Assembly (NCBI GenBank): GCA_021793945.1
Contig: JAJYRT010000008.1
Location: 1-26,445, forward strand
Length of the DNA stretch: 26,445 nucleotides
Source of the DNA: Thermoplasmata archaeon
GTDB taxonomy: Archaea; Thermoplasmatota; Thermoplasmata; Thermoplasmatales; Thermoplasmataceae
Reading direction: 5' to 3'
The notes below the pieces were generated by a model, which saw nothing but the letters and a program-made list of their open reading frames with translations, searched no databases and was not told where the DNA came from. Position 1 is the stretch's first letter. The number at the start of each line of letters is the position of its first letter. Of this stretch, positions 1 through 7,837 are shown piece after piece. Made by a program: the position numbers and the translations under genes.

Positions 1-2
1 CG

Positions 3-695
3 GTGATAGATGAGGTTGGCAAATACGGACACATCATCATAAAACGGATATATGGCGATTTTACCATGCCAAATATGAATCCATGGAAGAAAGTGGTAAC
101 AGATCTTGCAATACAGCCCGTTCTTCAACTACACAATGTTTCCGGTAAGAATTCATCAGATTTTGCAATGACCATCGACGCCATGGACATACTCTACAGC
201 AAGGAAATAGATGCTTTCTGCCTTGTTTCAAGCGATAGCGATTTCACCAGGCTAGTAACAAGGTTGAGGGAAAATGGCAAATTTGTTATGGGCGTAGGGA
301 AAAAGGGTACATCATCATCGCTGGTGAATGCGTGCAACGTATTTGTCTTTACAGAGATTCTTGAGAGCACAGAGAAAGCTGCCAAGACCAAGGTCAGGTT
401 GCCCAAAAGAGAATCCCTGATGAGCGATGAGCTGAACCTTATACTTGATCGTGCATACGAAATGTGCGAGCAGGAAGACGGGACGGCAAGGCTTACCTGC
501 ATTGGCATATCCATCCGGAAAATAAACCCGGGTTTCGATGCCAGGGCATACGGGTATTCCAAGTTAAAGGGTCTTTTTGAAGCCCTTAATGATAAATTTG
601 GATTGGAGCAAGTAAATACGGAGGGTAATGTCCCTGTCTATTTTGTGAGGCGTATCAGGCACGATCACGACTCATCAGGGCAGGCTGGTCAGTGA
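3..695 (+). CDS. NYN-domain (PIN-like) RNase protein with LOTUS/OST-HTH-like C-terminus, 5' partial
   Basis: This looks like the C-terminal and middle part of a NYN (LabA/DUF88, PIN-like) ribonuclease. The frame is open to the left edge, and the usual first strand with its metal-binding Asp is missing, so the GTG at position 3 is probably internal. The recognisable core is SSDSDF at about residues 76-81, followed by a helix and the strand around GKFVMGVG, as in NYN proteins that carry two acidic metal ligands there. Residues about 140-218 have a basic winged-helix pattern (GYSKLKGLFEAL) that matches LOTUS/OST-HTH domains, which bind RNA. NYN-LOTUS pairs are known in bacteria and archaea as probable RNA-processing nucleases. 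The stop overlaps the start of the next gene (GTGA), so the two are probably translationally coupled. RNA substrate unknown. Confidence 0.75.
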   Translation: MIDEVGKYGHIIIKRIYGDFTMPNMNPWKKVVTDLAIQPVLQLHNVSGKNSSDFAMTIDAMDILYSKEIDAFCLVSSDSDFTRLVTRLRENGKFVMGVGKKGTSSSLVNACNVFVFTEILESTEKAAKTKVRLPKRESLMSDELNLILDRAYEMCEQEDGTARLTCIGISIRKINPGFDARAYGYSKLKGLFEALNDKFGLEQVNTEGNVPVYFVRRIRHDHDSSGQAGQ

Positions 696-1078
696 GTGGG
701 GGAAGCACCTTGATAAAGTCCGAAAACCTCAGTTCTCAAGCAGTATTTTTGGCAGATTCCACATCATATATTCAGGCGAAACTAAAGAAATGGTACGAAG
801 AGAACGGTTCTGTCAGGAAACATGCTGGAATTCTTGGGGGAAGAAACAAGCTGAAACTTGAATTTTTTGAGGATTTCACTTCAGAGCTTCAACCTGTGTG
901 CAGGGACATACAAAGGTTGGGTTATGCAAGGTCCAGGGCAGAGATCCTTAAGATCATTGAAAGTGAGGATATCCGGGTTAGTTCAGTCCCCTTCTTTGGA
1001 ACCGTTGATGTTATACTATCCGGGCTCTCGGATGCCTGTGGTTTTCGTAGAAAGGGAGACGATCTGGATTGGTGGTAG
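692..1078 (+). CDS. Hypothetical protein coupled to the NYN RNase gene
   Basis: Not recognised. The 128-residue product starts with GTG inside the stop codon of the NYN gene (GTGA overlap), a strong sign of translational coupling. It is soluble, with no signal peptide or membrane segment, mixed charge, a probable helical middle (residues about 25-85) and a Trp-Trp C-terminus. The most regular part is a helix-rich stretch around residues 57-90 (FFEDFTSELQ followed by RSRAEILKIIESED). No catalytic motif is visible. Its position between an RNase-like gene and a repeat protein suggests a role in the same process, but that is inference from context. Confidence 0.6.
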   Translation: MSGGSTLIKSENLSSQAVFLADSTSYIQAKLKKWYEENGSVRKHAGILGGRNKLKLEFFEDFTSELQPVCRDIQRLGYARSRAEILKIIESEDIRVSSVPFFGTVDVILSGLSDACGFRRKGDDLDWW

Positions 1079-1135
1079 GTCAATGAACGGCTTGAAACAC
1101 GAGTGCAGACCCGGAAGTGAGGAGGCAATGAAGTT

Positions 1136-1708
1136 ATGACTGCGGGTGGTTCAACAAAAAAGCAGGCAGCGTTTATAAACAGGCTCATTACCATGAACAT
1201 AAATCTCAATGAAGTCCTGGAAAAGTATCTTCAGGATCACAGCATGGCAAGGATTTCCGATCTGTCGGTAAAAGAGGCATCAGAAGTCATAGATATTTTG
1301 AAAAGCAGCGGAGAGAAAAGTTCCACTCAAGCTGGGATAGTTGCCCATGATGCTTCCCCAAAGCAGTTATTATTTATCCATAACCTTCTGGTAAACGAAG
1401 AAAGGTCATCCCGCGTTTCCAGTTTTCTGGAGAGCAAGGGAAAGAAAGCCCCTGAGGAGCTTTCCAGGTCAGAGGCATCCGAATTGATCAGTGATTTGAA
1501 GGCCATGCCGGCGATTGATGCGGAGTTCAGGGGTAGCCGTCCAATCAGTTCCAAGCAATTGAACTTCTTAAGCAATATGCAGAAGACCGAACAGAACAGT
1601 GAAAAGGTGGCGCGTTACCTGAAGAAGGTGCGGAAAGGGTCGGTGGAAGAACTCTACTCATGGGAGGCAAGCGAGCTCATATCATCAATGAGAAAACATG
1701 AGATCTGA
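1136..1708 (+). CDS. Protein of three tandem KQ..F/EAS-LI repeats
   Basis: A 190-residue protein built almost entirely of three copies of a module of about 52 residues, at about 6-58, 73-124 and 137-187. Each copy begins S-x-KQ-x2-F and ends with an acidic helix containing EAS followed by a V/L-I pair (EASEVIDIL, EASELISDL, EASELISSM). Similar single modules occur in phage and bacterial proteins (I associate them with DUF3072-like sequences) and I suspect a small helical interaction or nucleic-acid-associated fold, but no activity is visible. The ATG at 1136 follows a GTGAGGAGG-like ribosome binding site near 1116-1124. It lies 57 bases after the previous gene on the same strand, so it probably belongs to the NYN gene set. 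Confidence 0.7.
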   Translation: MTAGGSTKKQAAFINRLITMNINLNEVLEKYLQDHSMARISDLSVKEASEVIDILKSSGEKSSTQAGIVAHDASPKQLLFIHNLLVNEERSSRVSSFLESKGKKAPEELSRSEASELISDLKAMPAIDAEFRGSRPISSKQLNFLSNMQKTEQNSEKVARYLKKVRKGSVEELYSWEASELISSMRKHEI

Positions 1709-1764
1709 TTTGTTGCTGCAGAAGGCTGTTACGGGTAAATACAGAATGTCATGCGGGGATCATT

Positions 1765-2136
1765 TTATTTCAGCACCGATGTGCTTTCCCTTTTATCATC
1801 ACCTAAAACTTTCCCCCTACTGTTTCTAGGCATGTGCCAGGAAAGCGTCATGAACCCGCCAATCACTCCAATAATGAAACCTATAATTAGCCCGCCTGAA
1901 GTTCCGTACCAGCTGGCAATGGAAAGAATGATGATCAGGGAGCCAAGCATGAAGTGCTTTCCAGGATAATACAACGACAATATTGAAACGGCTATGATAC
2001 CAGTTCCCCATGCAACGCCAACCAGGCCGAAAAGGAAACCATGTATAAGGATAGTTATTCCAACACCAGCAATAATGAACCCGGCAGCGGCAGATGCTAC
2101 AGCTGAATCTATTATTGATTTCTCAATCCTTGCCAT
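1765..2136 (-). CDS. Small multi-pass membrane protein (DUF6114-like)
   Basis: A 123-residue protein with about four hydrophobic segments (roughly residues 15-35, 38-55, 62-77 and 79-98), short charged ends and no catalytic residues. The Gly-rich GLIIGFIIGVIGG segment followed by a short loop and W-x-x-P resembles the small membrane family DUF6114, known from archaea and actinobacteria; this assignment is from memory of the pattern and is tentative. Function unknown. A TATA-like TTTTAATA on the minus strand near 2158-2165 lies about 25 bases before the ATG, which fits a leaderless mRNA. It is separated from the upstream archaellin gene by a pair of hairpins, so it is probably transcribed on its own. 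Confidence 0.7.
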   Translation of the reverse strand: MARIEKSIIDSAVASAAAGFIIAGVGITILIHGFLFGLVGVAWGTGIIAVSILSLYYPGKHFMLGSLIIILSIASWYGTSGGLIIGFIIGVIGGFMTLSWHMPRNSRGKVLGDDKRESTSVLK

Positions 2137-2171
2137 TTTCCACTGATGCTTTTCACTGTATTAAAATTATA

Positions 2172-2200
2172 ACCCATAAAGGGTGCCCTCCTTGGAGGGC
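2172..2200 (-). terminator. Tandem hairpins after the archaellin gene
   Basis: Two adjacent inverted repeats lie just after the archaellin stop on the minus strand. The first is GCCCTCC/GGAGGGC with a 2-base centre (2185-2200). The second is ACCC/GGGT with a 5-base loop (2172-2184). In the minus-strand transcript they are followed by a T-rich run (TTATAATTTT). This could be a transcription or mRNA 3'-end signal; it also sits close to the promoter of the next minus-strand gene. Confidence 0.45.
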
Positions 2201-2208
2201 TGAGGTGT

Positions 2209-2934
2209 CTACTGCAGCGTTACCGATTTCGAGTTAAAAGCTTCAGGCGCCGTGAAATCTACCAGCGCTGGTGTTCCTGCTTCAGGGGTGAGTTGGCCCA
2301 CCACCGTCATACCCTGCGTTATGTTTGTCCCGAATGCGTTTGTCACATTGAGTATTATTATTGCCTGATCGTCACCACTGATGACAGGGAATCCTGGCGT
2401 CAACCTCCCAGTAGGGTTGAAGAATGCAATGACTCCAAAGTTTGTTGCATCCTTGTGCTTTGCACTCATGTTGTTCCATACACTGAGGCCGAACAGGTTC
2501 TTTGTTCCATTCTGGGATATATCCTGGAACAGTGAATTGTTATACACCAGCACAGAAGTTATGCCGTTGATCGAGAGACTTATACTCACGTTTGCCAGGT
2601 TTACCGATGACGCTCCTGACAGGGGTCCCACGAAGATTGCCATATCCTTCACTCCACCTGCTGCCGGGGGAGAAGCATTATCAAAGCCAAGTATCTGCTT
2701 GATTTCTATACCTCCAGAAACCTGGTTTATGGTGGTTGTACCGGTTTCGGTGGCCTTGAGTTGTAGCACCGATACCGTATGTAGAAGTACAGTTGCGGCA
2801 ACCGCAGCTACCAGAACCATTGCTATGAATATTATAAGGACTCCAATGCCCGTCTCGGATTTGACATCCGACTTCAGGCTGAAATATTTCCTGAGCAACC
2901 TCTTAACAGTTACTACGGTTCTGTTCATGTTCAT
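2209..2934 (-). CDS. Archaellin (archaeal flagellin, FlaB-type)
   Basis: Structural subunit of the archaellum. The N-terminal region has a short basic leader with KSDVK, then the hydrophobic stretch GIGVLIIFIAMVLVAAVAA, which is the diagnostic archaellin core helix. Prearchaellin peptidase (FlaK/PibD class) is expected to cut just before it. The remaining 180 residues are Ser/Thr/Asn-rich with many N-x-S/T sequons, as in glycosylated surface filaments. The start is set at the ATG at 2934, which has an AGGAG site five bases upstream; the frame stays open to 3057 but that extension would cross the TATA box near 2981-2989. No motor or chaperone genes (FlaF-FlaJ) are in the window, so this copy is separate or the last of a distant operon. 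Confidence 0.9.
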   Translation of the reverse strand: MNMNRTVVTVKRLLRKYFSLKSDVKSETGIGVLIIFIAMVLVAAVAATVLLHTVSVLQLKATETGTTTINQVSGGIEIKQILGFDNASPPAAGGVKDMAIFVGPLSGASSVNLANVSISLSINGITSVLVYNNSLFQDISQNGTKNLFGLSVWNNMSAKHKDATNFGVIAFFNPTGRLTPGFPVISGDDQAIIILNVTNAFGTNITQGMTVVGQLTPEAGTPALVDFTAPEAFNSKSVTLQ

Positions 2935-2941
2935 ATGCACT

Positions 2942-2989
2942 CCTGTATTCTGTCTGGTACTAGTGTATATGAATGGATTTGTATTTAAA
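2942..2989 (-). promoter_or_regulatory. Promoter and RBS of the archaellin gene
   Basis: On the minus strand, TTTAAATAC (about 2981-2989) is a good archaeal TATA box. An AGGAG ribosome binding site lies at 2942-2946, five bases before the ATG at 2934. The predicted leader is about 25 bases, so unlike many neighbours this highly expressed surface gene keeps a Shine-Dalgarno leader. Confidence 0.55.
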
Positions 2990-3146
2990 CTATAAACGGT
3001 AAGAATGCGAAATTTTTCGTGGCCAGGTGTCAGAAAACCCTGTTTTTTCCCATACACAGATTCAGATACTGTCCCCTCACCTATTGCCTATATGTCCATG
3101 GGCAAAAAACCGTTTTATCTCATTCTATGGATGGTATCCGGATATC

Positions 3147-4004
3147 ATGTTAAGTACTGATGATAAGAGGTTCATTGTTCAGAGCATAGAAGGCGGTTAC
3201 AAGGTGAGCGACCTGGCAAAGATGTTCTCAGTTACTCCCAGACGCATCCAGCAGATCATAAGGGAGGGAACAGATACCGCAGAAGCCAAACACCGGGACC
3301 AATCCATTCCAGACAACACTGCAAAGGAAATAGAAGATCTCTGGAACTCTTATAAAATCGGGTCAAGGACAATATTCTATCTTCTGAAAAGCAAGGGCAG
3401 GAATGTTTCTTACTATCAGATATACAACTACATGAGAAACAGGAACATGATCAGGAACCGTAAACCAGGCAATGGTCAAAACCAGAAATCCACGGCTGAG
3501 CCTCCTTTCAACACCCTGTTCATGGATTATCATCAGAGCAACATCGAATCACCATATGCCCTGATATGCATAGATATGTCCACAAGGAAGGTTCTCTCGC
3601 TCATAGAGTCCAGGAAAATAACAAAGGAACTTGTGGAGGCAACAATGAATTCAATAGGATCAATGGTAGACCAGAACAAGCTAAAAATAAACAGGCTTAT
3701 CCTGAGAGACGGCGTTTTGAGTGTTCTCTACGGCGCTACTGACCTTAAGTATTCAATCATGAAGATGGGAGTGGAGAACGTCGAAACGGACAGGGCGGGA
3801 AGCAGGTATCATCTTTCTCTATCGAGGTTCTGGCAGAACTATGATCGTTTCAGGTGGACATTCAGCAGGCCGGAAAGTTTTGTATTCTGGTACAACAACA
3901 GGCCGATCATGAGGTTCGAGAATAAGGTGACCACACCGGAACAGATAATGGAGCAGTATCTTGTGGAAAGGACCCCCGCTTCTGGTCCTCAGAGAAAATC
4001 ATAA
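3147..4004 (+). CDS. Integrase-core (rve/IS481-like) protein, probably catalytically altered
   Basis: A 285-residue protein with a helix-turn-helix near the N-terminus (about 19-40, VSDLAKMFSVTPRRIQQI) followed by an integrase-fold domain (about 120-255). The first Asp is visible in FMDYHQ (D127) and a second candidate in LRDG (D188). In the C-terminal helix, where IS481/IS3-type enzymes have E-R-x-x in the catalytic helix, this protein has LSLSRFWQNYDRFRW, so the Glu seems replaced by Ser. The ending RPESFVFWYNNRP is typical of the family. No flanking inverted repeats or target duplication were found. A GTG at 3027 would extend it over the archaellin promoter, so the ATG at 3147 is chosen, about 30 bases after a TATA-like GTTTTATCT. 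It could be a domesticated DNA-binding protein or a decayed transposase. Confidence 0.7.
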   Translation: MLSTDDKRFIVQSIEGGYKVSDLAKMFSVTPRRIQQIIREGTDTAEAKHRDQSIPDNTAKEIEDLWNSYKIGSRTIFYLLKSKGRNVSYYQIYNYMRNRNMIRNRKPGNGQNQKSTAEPPFNTLFMDYHQSNIESPYALICIDMSTRKVLSLIESRKITKELVEATMNSIGSMVDQNKLKINRLILRDGVLSVLYGATDLKYSIMKMGVENVETDRAGSRYHLSLSRFWQNYDRFRWTFSRPESFVFWYNNRPIMRFENKVTTPEQIMEQYLVERTPASGPQRKS

Positions 4005-4028
4005 ATTGCCATTGGCACTTAACAGCTG

Positions 4029-4562
4029 TTGGAAAGAACGGCAATAATCATGGCAGGCGGAAAGGGGACCAGGATGCAGGATCCCGAGAAATGCCTGATC
4101 AGGATTGGGAAATTGAGCTTAATCGCAAACCTGTTTGAGATTCTTTCATATTCAGGCTTTAAGATTGTTATAGCGACTACCCGTCTGCACAGGAAAGTTA
4201 CCCAATTTGCGGAAGAAAATGGCATAGATACAGTTTACACCTCTGGTTCAGGCTACGAAACAGACATCGGCGAAGCCGTTGCCTCTCTAGCCAGGGTCTC
4301 CAGTCTTGTGGTCCCAGGTGATTTGATGACGGCTGATAAAAATCTGTTCCGAGAAGTGTGGGAGGCCGGAACGCGAAGCGGGGCAGGTGTGGTAACATTT
4401 ACGCTGAACGGAAACTTCAGCGGTATTTCCGTTATAAACAGGTTGCCGCTGTTCGGCATTCCGATGGATTTTGAGACTGTTGACATAAGAAGCGGCGGAT
4501 CCTTCAATGTGAACACCCCCGCCGATCTTGAGCAGGCGAGATCCTACTTCCTGACACCATAG
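4029..4562 (+). CDS. cobY: Adenosylcobinamide-phosphate guanylyltransferase (archaeal type)
   Basis: Archaeal nucleotidyltransferase that transfers GMP from GTP to adenosylcobinamide phosphate in cobalamin assembly and salvage. The N-terminal motif MAGGKGTRM (residues 8-16) is the nucleotide-binding signature of the MobA/GlmU fold, and the size of 177 residues fits CobY. The C-terminal part ends with NVNTPADLEQA, a common end of this superfamily. The start is TTG at 4029: it gives the normal short strand before the glycine-rich loop, whereas the ATG at 4050 would delete it. The 3' end overlaps the 3' end of the convergent transporter ATPase gene by 19 bases. The transporter next door supports a cobalamin role over another sugar or molybdopterin nucleotidyltransferase. 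Confidence 0.85.
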   Translation: MERTAIIMAGGKGTRMQDPEKCLIRIGKLSLIANLFEILSYSGFKIVIATTRLHRKVTQFAEENGIDTVYTSGSGYETDIGEAVASLARVSSLVVPGDLMTADKNLFREVWEAGTRSGAGVVTFTLNGNFSGISVINRLPLFGIPMDFETVDIRSGGSFNVNTPADLEQARSYFLTP

Positions 4563-5713
4563 GATAGGGATGTAGATGCCGTGATTTCCTTTATTTCATG
4601 GCATATGTCGGCGACTGTTTTCTCCACACCGAATATCCTGAAATAGTTCTCCCTGTCGCTCACGGAAACCATGCTGGATTCGTTCTCGGAGTCCACCAGG
4701 AAAAGCAGTTTTCCGTCCCGGAAAAACTCAGCGATTAGCTCTTCAATACCCCTTCCCGGTTCGTTTACTACCCTGCTTGTGATCACAGCATATCTGTATT
4801 TTTGAGACGCATGGCGTATTTCATCCAGCTGCAGGTCAAGATCTGCATCAGTAACCTTGACGGAAAAAGACGCAACACCCATGCCATTTTTCCAGAGATT
4901 GTATGACAGGCCTAACCGAGGAAATTCATCCTCTATGACCAGGATTTCCTCCAGCTGCTCCCCGTTATGGTTGTACGGCGTCCAGGTGATCCCGTCCGGT
5001 GTAGTGAAACTCAGGAAGCTGGAGCCGTAAATCTCACGAAGAAGATCAGGAGTGAACATTCTCGATGGATACCCTTCCCCCATAACTCTGCCATCCCTCA
5101 TCATGATAACCCTGTTGCAAATCCTGTAGAGAAGGTTTACATCGTGAAGAACAACTATGACGGTCTTTCCAAGCCGCTTAAGGTTGACGATTAGGTCTAC
5201 GATCCTCAATTCCTTGTCAACGTCCAGGAAAGTTGTCGGTTCGTCAAGCATTATTATCTCTGTGCCCTGGTATAAAGCTCCCGCTATCATTACCAGCCTG
5301 CGCTCTCCGCCGCTCAGTTCCTCAAATTTCCGATGCTGGAGGTGGGCAATTCCGCACCTATCCAGGGATTCCCTCACCTTCGAATCATCCACTGGATCAC
5401 TGTACCTGGACATTGAGACGATGTTCTCAACCGTAAAATTCATGGGTGTTGGGGTTTCCTGTTGCACTACTGAAATCTTTCCTGCGACTTTTGCTCCCCT
5501 CAGTTCATTGATGCTATTGCCATCGATCAGTACAGTGCCCTTTATGGGTTTTAGATATCCGTAGAGGATCTTCAGCAGCGTGGATTTTCCAGATCCGTTT
5601 GGCCCGCCAATGCCGGTTATTGAACCATCATCGATCGTTATGTGGTCTACGTTCAGGCGAAAATTCTGGTTTCCATATTCAATATCACGCACCTCAATTT
5701 TCATAGCTACCAC
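4544..5713 (-). CDS. btuD: ABC transporter ATPase, cobalamin/iron-chelate class (BtuD-like) with C-terminal extension
   Basis: ATP-binding subunit of a BtuCDF/FecCD-class importer. Walker A GGPNGSGKST (36-45), Q-loop around QQ84-85, signature LSGGE (133-137), Walker B IIMLDEP (153-159) and the H-loop His190 are all intact. The normal ATPase ends near residue 240; about 150 more residues follow, with alternating strands and helices and no motif I recognise. The GTG at 5713 has GAGGAGG seven bases upstream, better placed than the ATG at 5704. The start overlaps the end of the permease gene, so the three transporter genes form one operon read permease-binding-protein side first (F, C, D). Specificity for cobalamin is inferred from the cobY neighbour; an iron-chelate role is the main alternative. 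Confidence 0.88.
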   Translation of the reverse strand: MVAMKIEVRDIEYGNQNFRLNVDHITIDDGSITGIGGPNGSGKSTLLKILYGYLKPIKGTVLIDGNSINELRGAKVAGKISVVQQETPTPMNFTVENIVSMSRYSDPVDDSKVRESLDRCGIAHLQHRKFEELSGGERRLVMIAGALYQGTEIIMLDEPTTFLDVDKELRIVDLIVNLKRLGKTVIVVLHDVNLLYRICNRVIMMRDGRVMGEGYPSRMFTPDLLREIYGSSFLSFTTPDGITWTPYNHNGEQLEEILVIEDEFPRLGLSYNLWKNGMGVASFSVKVTDADLDLQLDEIRHASQKYRYAVITSRVVNEPGRGIEELIAEFFRDGKLLFLVDSENESSMVSVSDRENYFRIFGVEKTVADICHEIKEITASTSLSYGVRK

Positions 5714-6773
5714 TCGCCATCCTCCTCAGGAGGTAAAGAAAGAAGGGTATTCCAATCATTCCCGTCACTATTCCCACCGGTATAACCTCGCCATTTATTG
5801 CCGTCCTTGCTAGATCATCGGCCAGCAGAAGAAACAATGCCCCCAGCAGTGCTGATGTCGGTATGACTATCCTGTTCGACCCGCCAAAAAGAAGACGGCA
5901 TATATGAGGTATAATGAGCCCTACAAATCCAATCAGACCGCTGATGGAGACCGCGGCTGATACGCTCAGGGCAACAATTCCCATGAGCATGGCCTTTGTC
6001 CTCTCCACATTTATGCCAACAGAATGCGCATAGGCTTCCCCAAGCTGAAATGCATTAAGCTGGCCGCTCATGCTCCAGATGACGGCCACGCTGGCTATAA
6101 TCGCAACTGAAACAGGTATCAGTTCACTCCAGCTTATTCCCTGAAGTGATCCAAGTAGCCAGAAGAATGCTGCATTTTCCAGCTTGATGTTTGTGTAGAT
6201 GAGCAGCCCGACTATCGATGATATGAAGAGCGAGATTGATATGCCGGTCAGCAGGAGATAGGTGGGTGGCGTCCTGGAGCCATGGAATGAGAAGAGGTAT
6301 ACTGCAAGTACGACGATAAGGGCAAAGATGAACGCCATTACCTGCACCGAAAAAAGTCCGAAAAGCGAGAGAGAAAAAACAATCGCGGAAACAGCTCCCA
6401 GAGCGGCGCCACTTGATATTCCTATTATGTACGGTTCTGTTATGGGGTTGCGGAAAACGCTCTGCACCACAGCTCCGCCTGTACCGAGGGAGGCACCGAC
6501 CATAATGGCGCCAATTATTTCCGGTTCCCGCAGGTAAACCACTATGACATAGCTGGTCTCGGGAATGCTGAAATGGGATAGCCCTCCAACGAACGGAATC
6601 TGCGACACAAATATGTTGAATACCGTCAGGGGAGAGATTTTCACTGGCCCCAGCAGTGTGGAAAAAATAGTCGCGATAAAGAGAACGACAGCAATTATGA
6701 ATATCCATAGGATATCCTTAATCCTGCCCGAAGCTGTGGACTTACCCTTTAACGCGCTAATGTTCTTCATCAT
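5694..6773 (-). CDS. btuC: ABC transporter permease, FecCD/BtuC family
   Basis: Membrane subunit of the same importer, 359 residues with about ten hydrophobic segments. Family landmarks include the segment GASLGTGGAVVQSVFRNPITEPYI split across residues about 93-116 (family consensus G-A-x-L-a-x-x-G-x-x-x-Q), and SGLIGFVGLIIPH near residue 285, the coupling region before the ATPase contact. The N-terminal 15 residues are basic and cytoplasmic. The ATG at 6773 overlaps the stop of the binding-protein gene by four bases (ATGA), and the end overlaps the ATPase gene, so expression is coupled. Confidence 0.9.
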   Translation of the reverse strand: MMKNISALKGKSTASGRIKDILWIFIIAVVLFIATIFSTLLGPVKISPLTVFNIFVSQIPFVGGLSHFSIPETSYVIVVYLREPEIIGAIMVGASLGTGGAVVQSVFRNPITEPYIIGISSGAALGAVSAIVFSLSLFGLFSVQVMAFIFALIVVLAVYLFSFHGSRTPPTYLLLTGISISLFISSIVGLLIYTNIKLENAAFFWLLGSLQGISWSELIPVSVAIIASVAVIWSMSGQLNAFQLGEAYAHSVGINVERTKAMLMGIVALSVSAAVSISGLIGFVGLIIPHICRLLFGGSNRIVIPTSALLGALFLLLADDLARTAINGEVIPVGIVTGMIGIPFFLYLLRRMASGSYEN

Positions 6774-7837
6774 ACGGCATCGTAGAGATCATAATTCGGC
6801 AAATACTGAAGTGTGATGGGAAACTTGGATATGTCACTCATCTTGTAATTATCCGGATAGGCCTTTGAGATCAGCCAGCCGATTGCGTATATTACCCTGA
6901 AATCCGGTTCATTGAAGAAATTATCATTGAATATTGTGTAAACCCTGTTATTCTTGAATGCGGGAGTGCTGTTGAAAGGTTCACTCACAACCTGGGAGTA
7001 GTTTACGTACTGGTCGAGAAGGATGATTTGGGGCTGTGCTGCGGTTATATTCTCGCCGGAATCCACGTAATATCCGCTGGCATTGGCTGCTATGTTATGA
7101 AGGTGCGCAATGGTGAAGAATTGATTTATAAAGGTATCATTTCCAGCAGTCCAGTAGCCAGGTGTGCTAAGGTAGTAGAAGATGCTCCGTTCAGCGGTCA
7201 AATTGGACAGATGCCCCGCGAAATTCTGCAGGTTACCCTGCATCCAGTGGATTATCAGTGAAGCGTTGCTCATAGTGCCTGTCAGCTGCGCTAACTCCAA
7301 AGTCTGGTTCTCTATCTGCTGAAAGTTCTCCGGGTTCATGACCAAGAACGGAATGTGGAGTGTGTTTACTATGGCATTTTCCTCATTTGCTGGATAATAC
7401 CCCAATCCAGGTGCAACCACAAGCTGGGGTGAGATATTCTCAATTTCTTCAAGCGAAATGTCATAACCTGAATTGCTGGTCGCGATTGGCAGAGTTGAAT
7501 TTGGAGGGTATGTTGAGAAGGGATCGCGTCCAGCAACCTTATCAAAAGCTCCAAGTCCATATAGTGTCGAGGTCAGGGATGGCGCAAGGGATACAATTTT
7601 TGTAATGGGTTCAGTGAAGGTGTAGGCATTCCCCGTAAAGTTATCGGGCCTTATCATATAGCTGTTGGAGTAGTTCAGGTTGACTGTCTGCATCGTGCCG
7701 TTAGGGTTTGCGATTGAAACCAGATCAATGTTTCCGTGGGAAGATCCGCTGTCTTCCAGCGAGTAGACGTACATTCCGGACGTAATCATCAGAGCAGCGA
7801 TAATGATGGCTATCAGGTATTTTTGAACTGTAATCAT
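6770..7837 (-). CDS. btuF: Periplasmic-binding-protein-like receptor of the cobalamin/iron-chelate importer
   Basis: Substrate-binding subunit, 355 residues. One N-terminal hydrophobic helix (about residues 6-26) with no lipobox Cys suggests a membrane anchor rather than a lipoprotein. The PF01497-type fold is seen in KIVSLAPSLTSTLYGLGAFDKVAGR (residues about 84-108, shown here in parts: SLAPSLTSTL, GAFDKVAGR) and in ISPQLVVAPG. Many N-x-S/T sites fit an exported archaeal protein. It is the first gene of the operon. On the minus strand a TATA-like TTATTATATGG lies near 7880-7890, and GGTGA is seen seven to eight bases before the ATG. The leader has short GTAAG/CTTAC inverted elements that could be a control site. 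Confidence 0.85.
   Translation of the reverse strand: MITVQKYLIAIIIAALMITSGMYVYSLEDSGSSHGNIDLVSIANPNGTMQTVNLNYSNSYMIRPDNFTGNAYTFTEPITKIVSLAPSLTSTLYGLGAFDKVAGRDPFSTYPPNSTLPIATSNSGYDISLEEIENISPQLVVAPGLGYYPANEENAIVNTLHIPFLVMNPENFQQIENQTLELAQLTGTMSNASLIIHWMQGNLQNFAGHLSNLTAERSIFYYLSTPGYWTAGNDTFINQFFTIAHLHNIAANASGYYVDSGENITAAQPQIILLDQYVNYSQVVSEPFNSTPAFKNNRVYTIFNDNFFNEPDFRVIYAIGWLISKAYPDNYKMSDISKFPITLQYLPNYDLYDAV

Noticed and set aside
858..1139. Second-frame ORF overlapping the 692-1078 gene
   Set aside because: A shadow frame; the GTGA-coupled frame is the better candidate and no RBS precedes this one.
2935..3057. N-terminal extension of the archaellin frame to 3057
   Set aside because: It would place the TATA box and the AGGAG site inside the coding region and add residues before the signal peptide.
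3027..3146. GTG start for the integrase-like protein at 3027
   Set aside because: The extra 40 residues look random and overlap the archaellin promoter; the HTH starts soon after the ATG at 3147.
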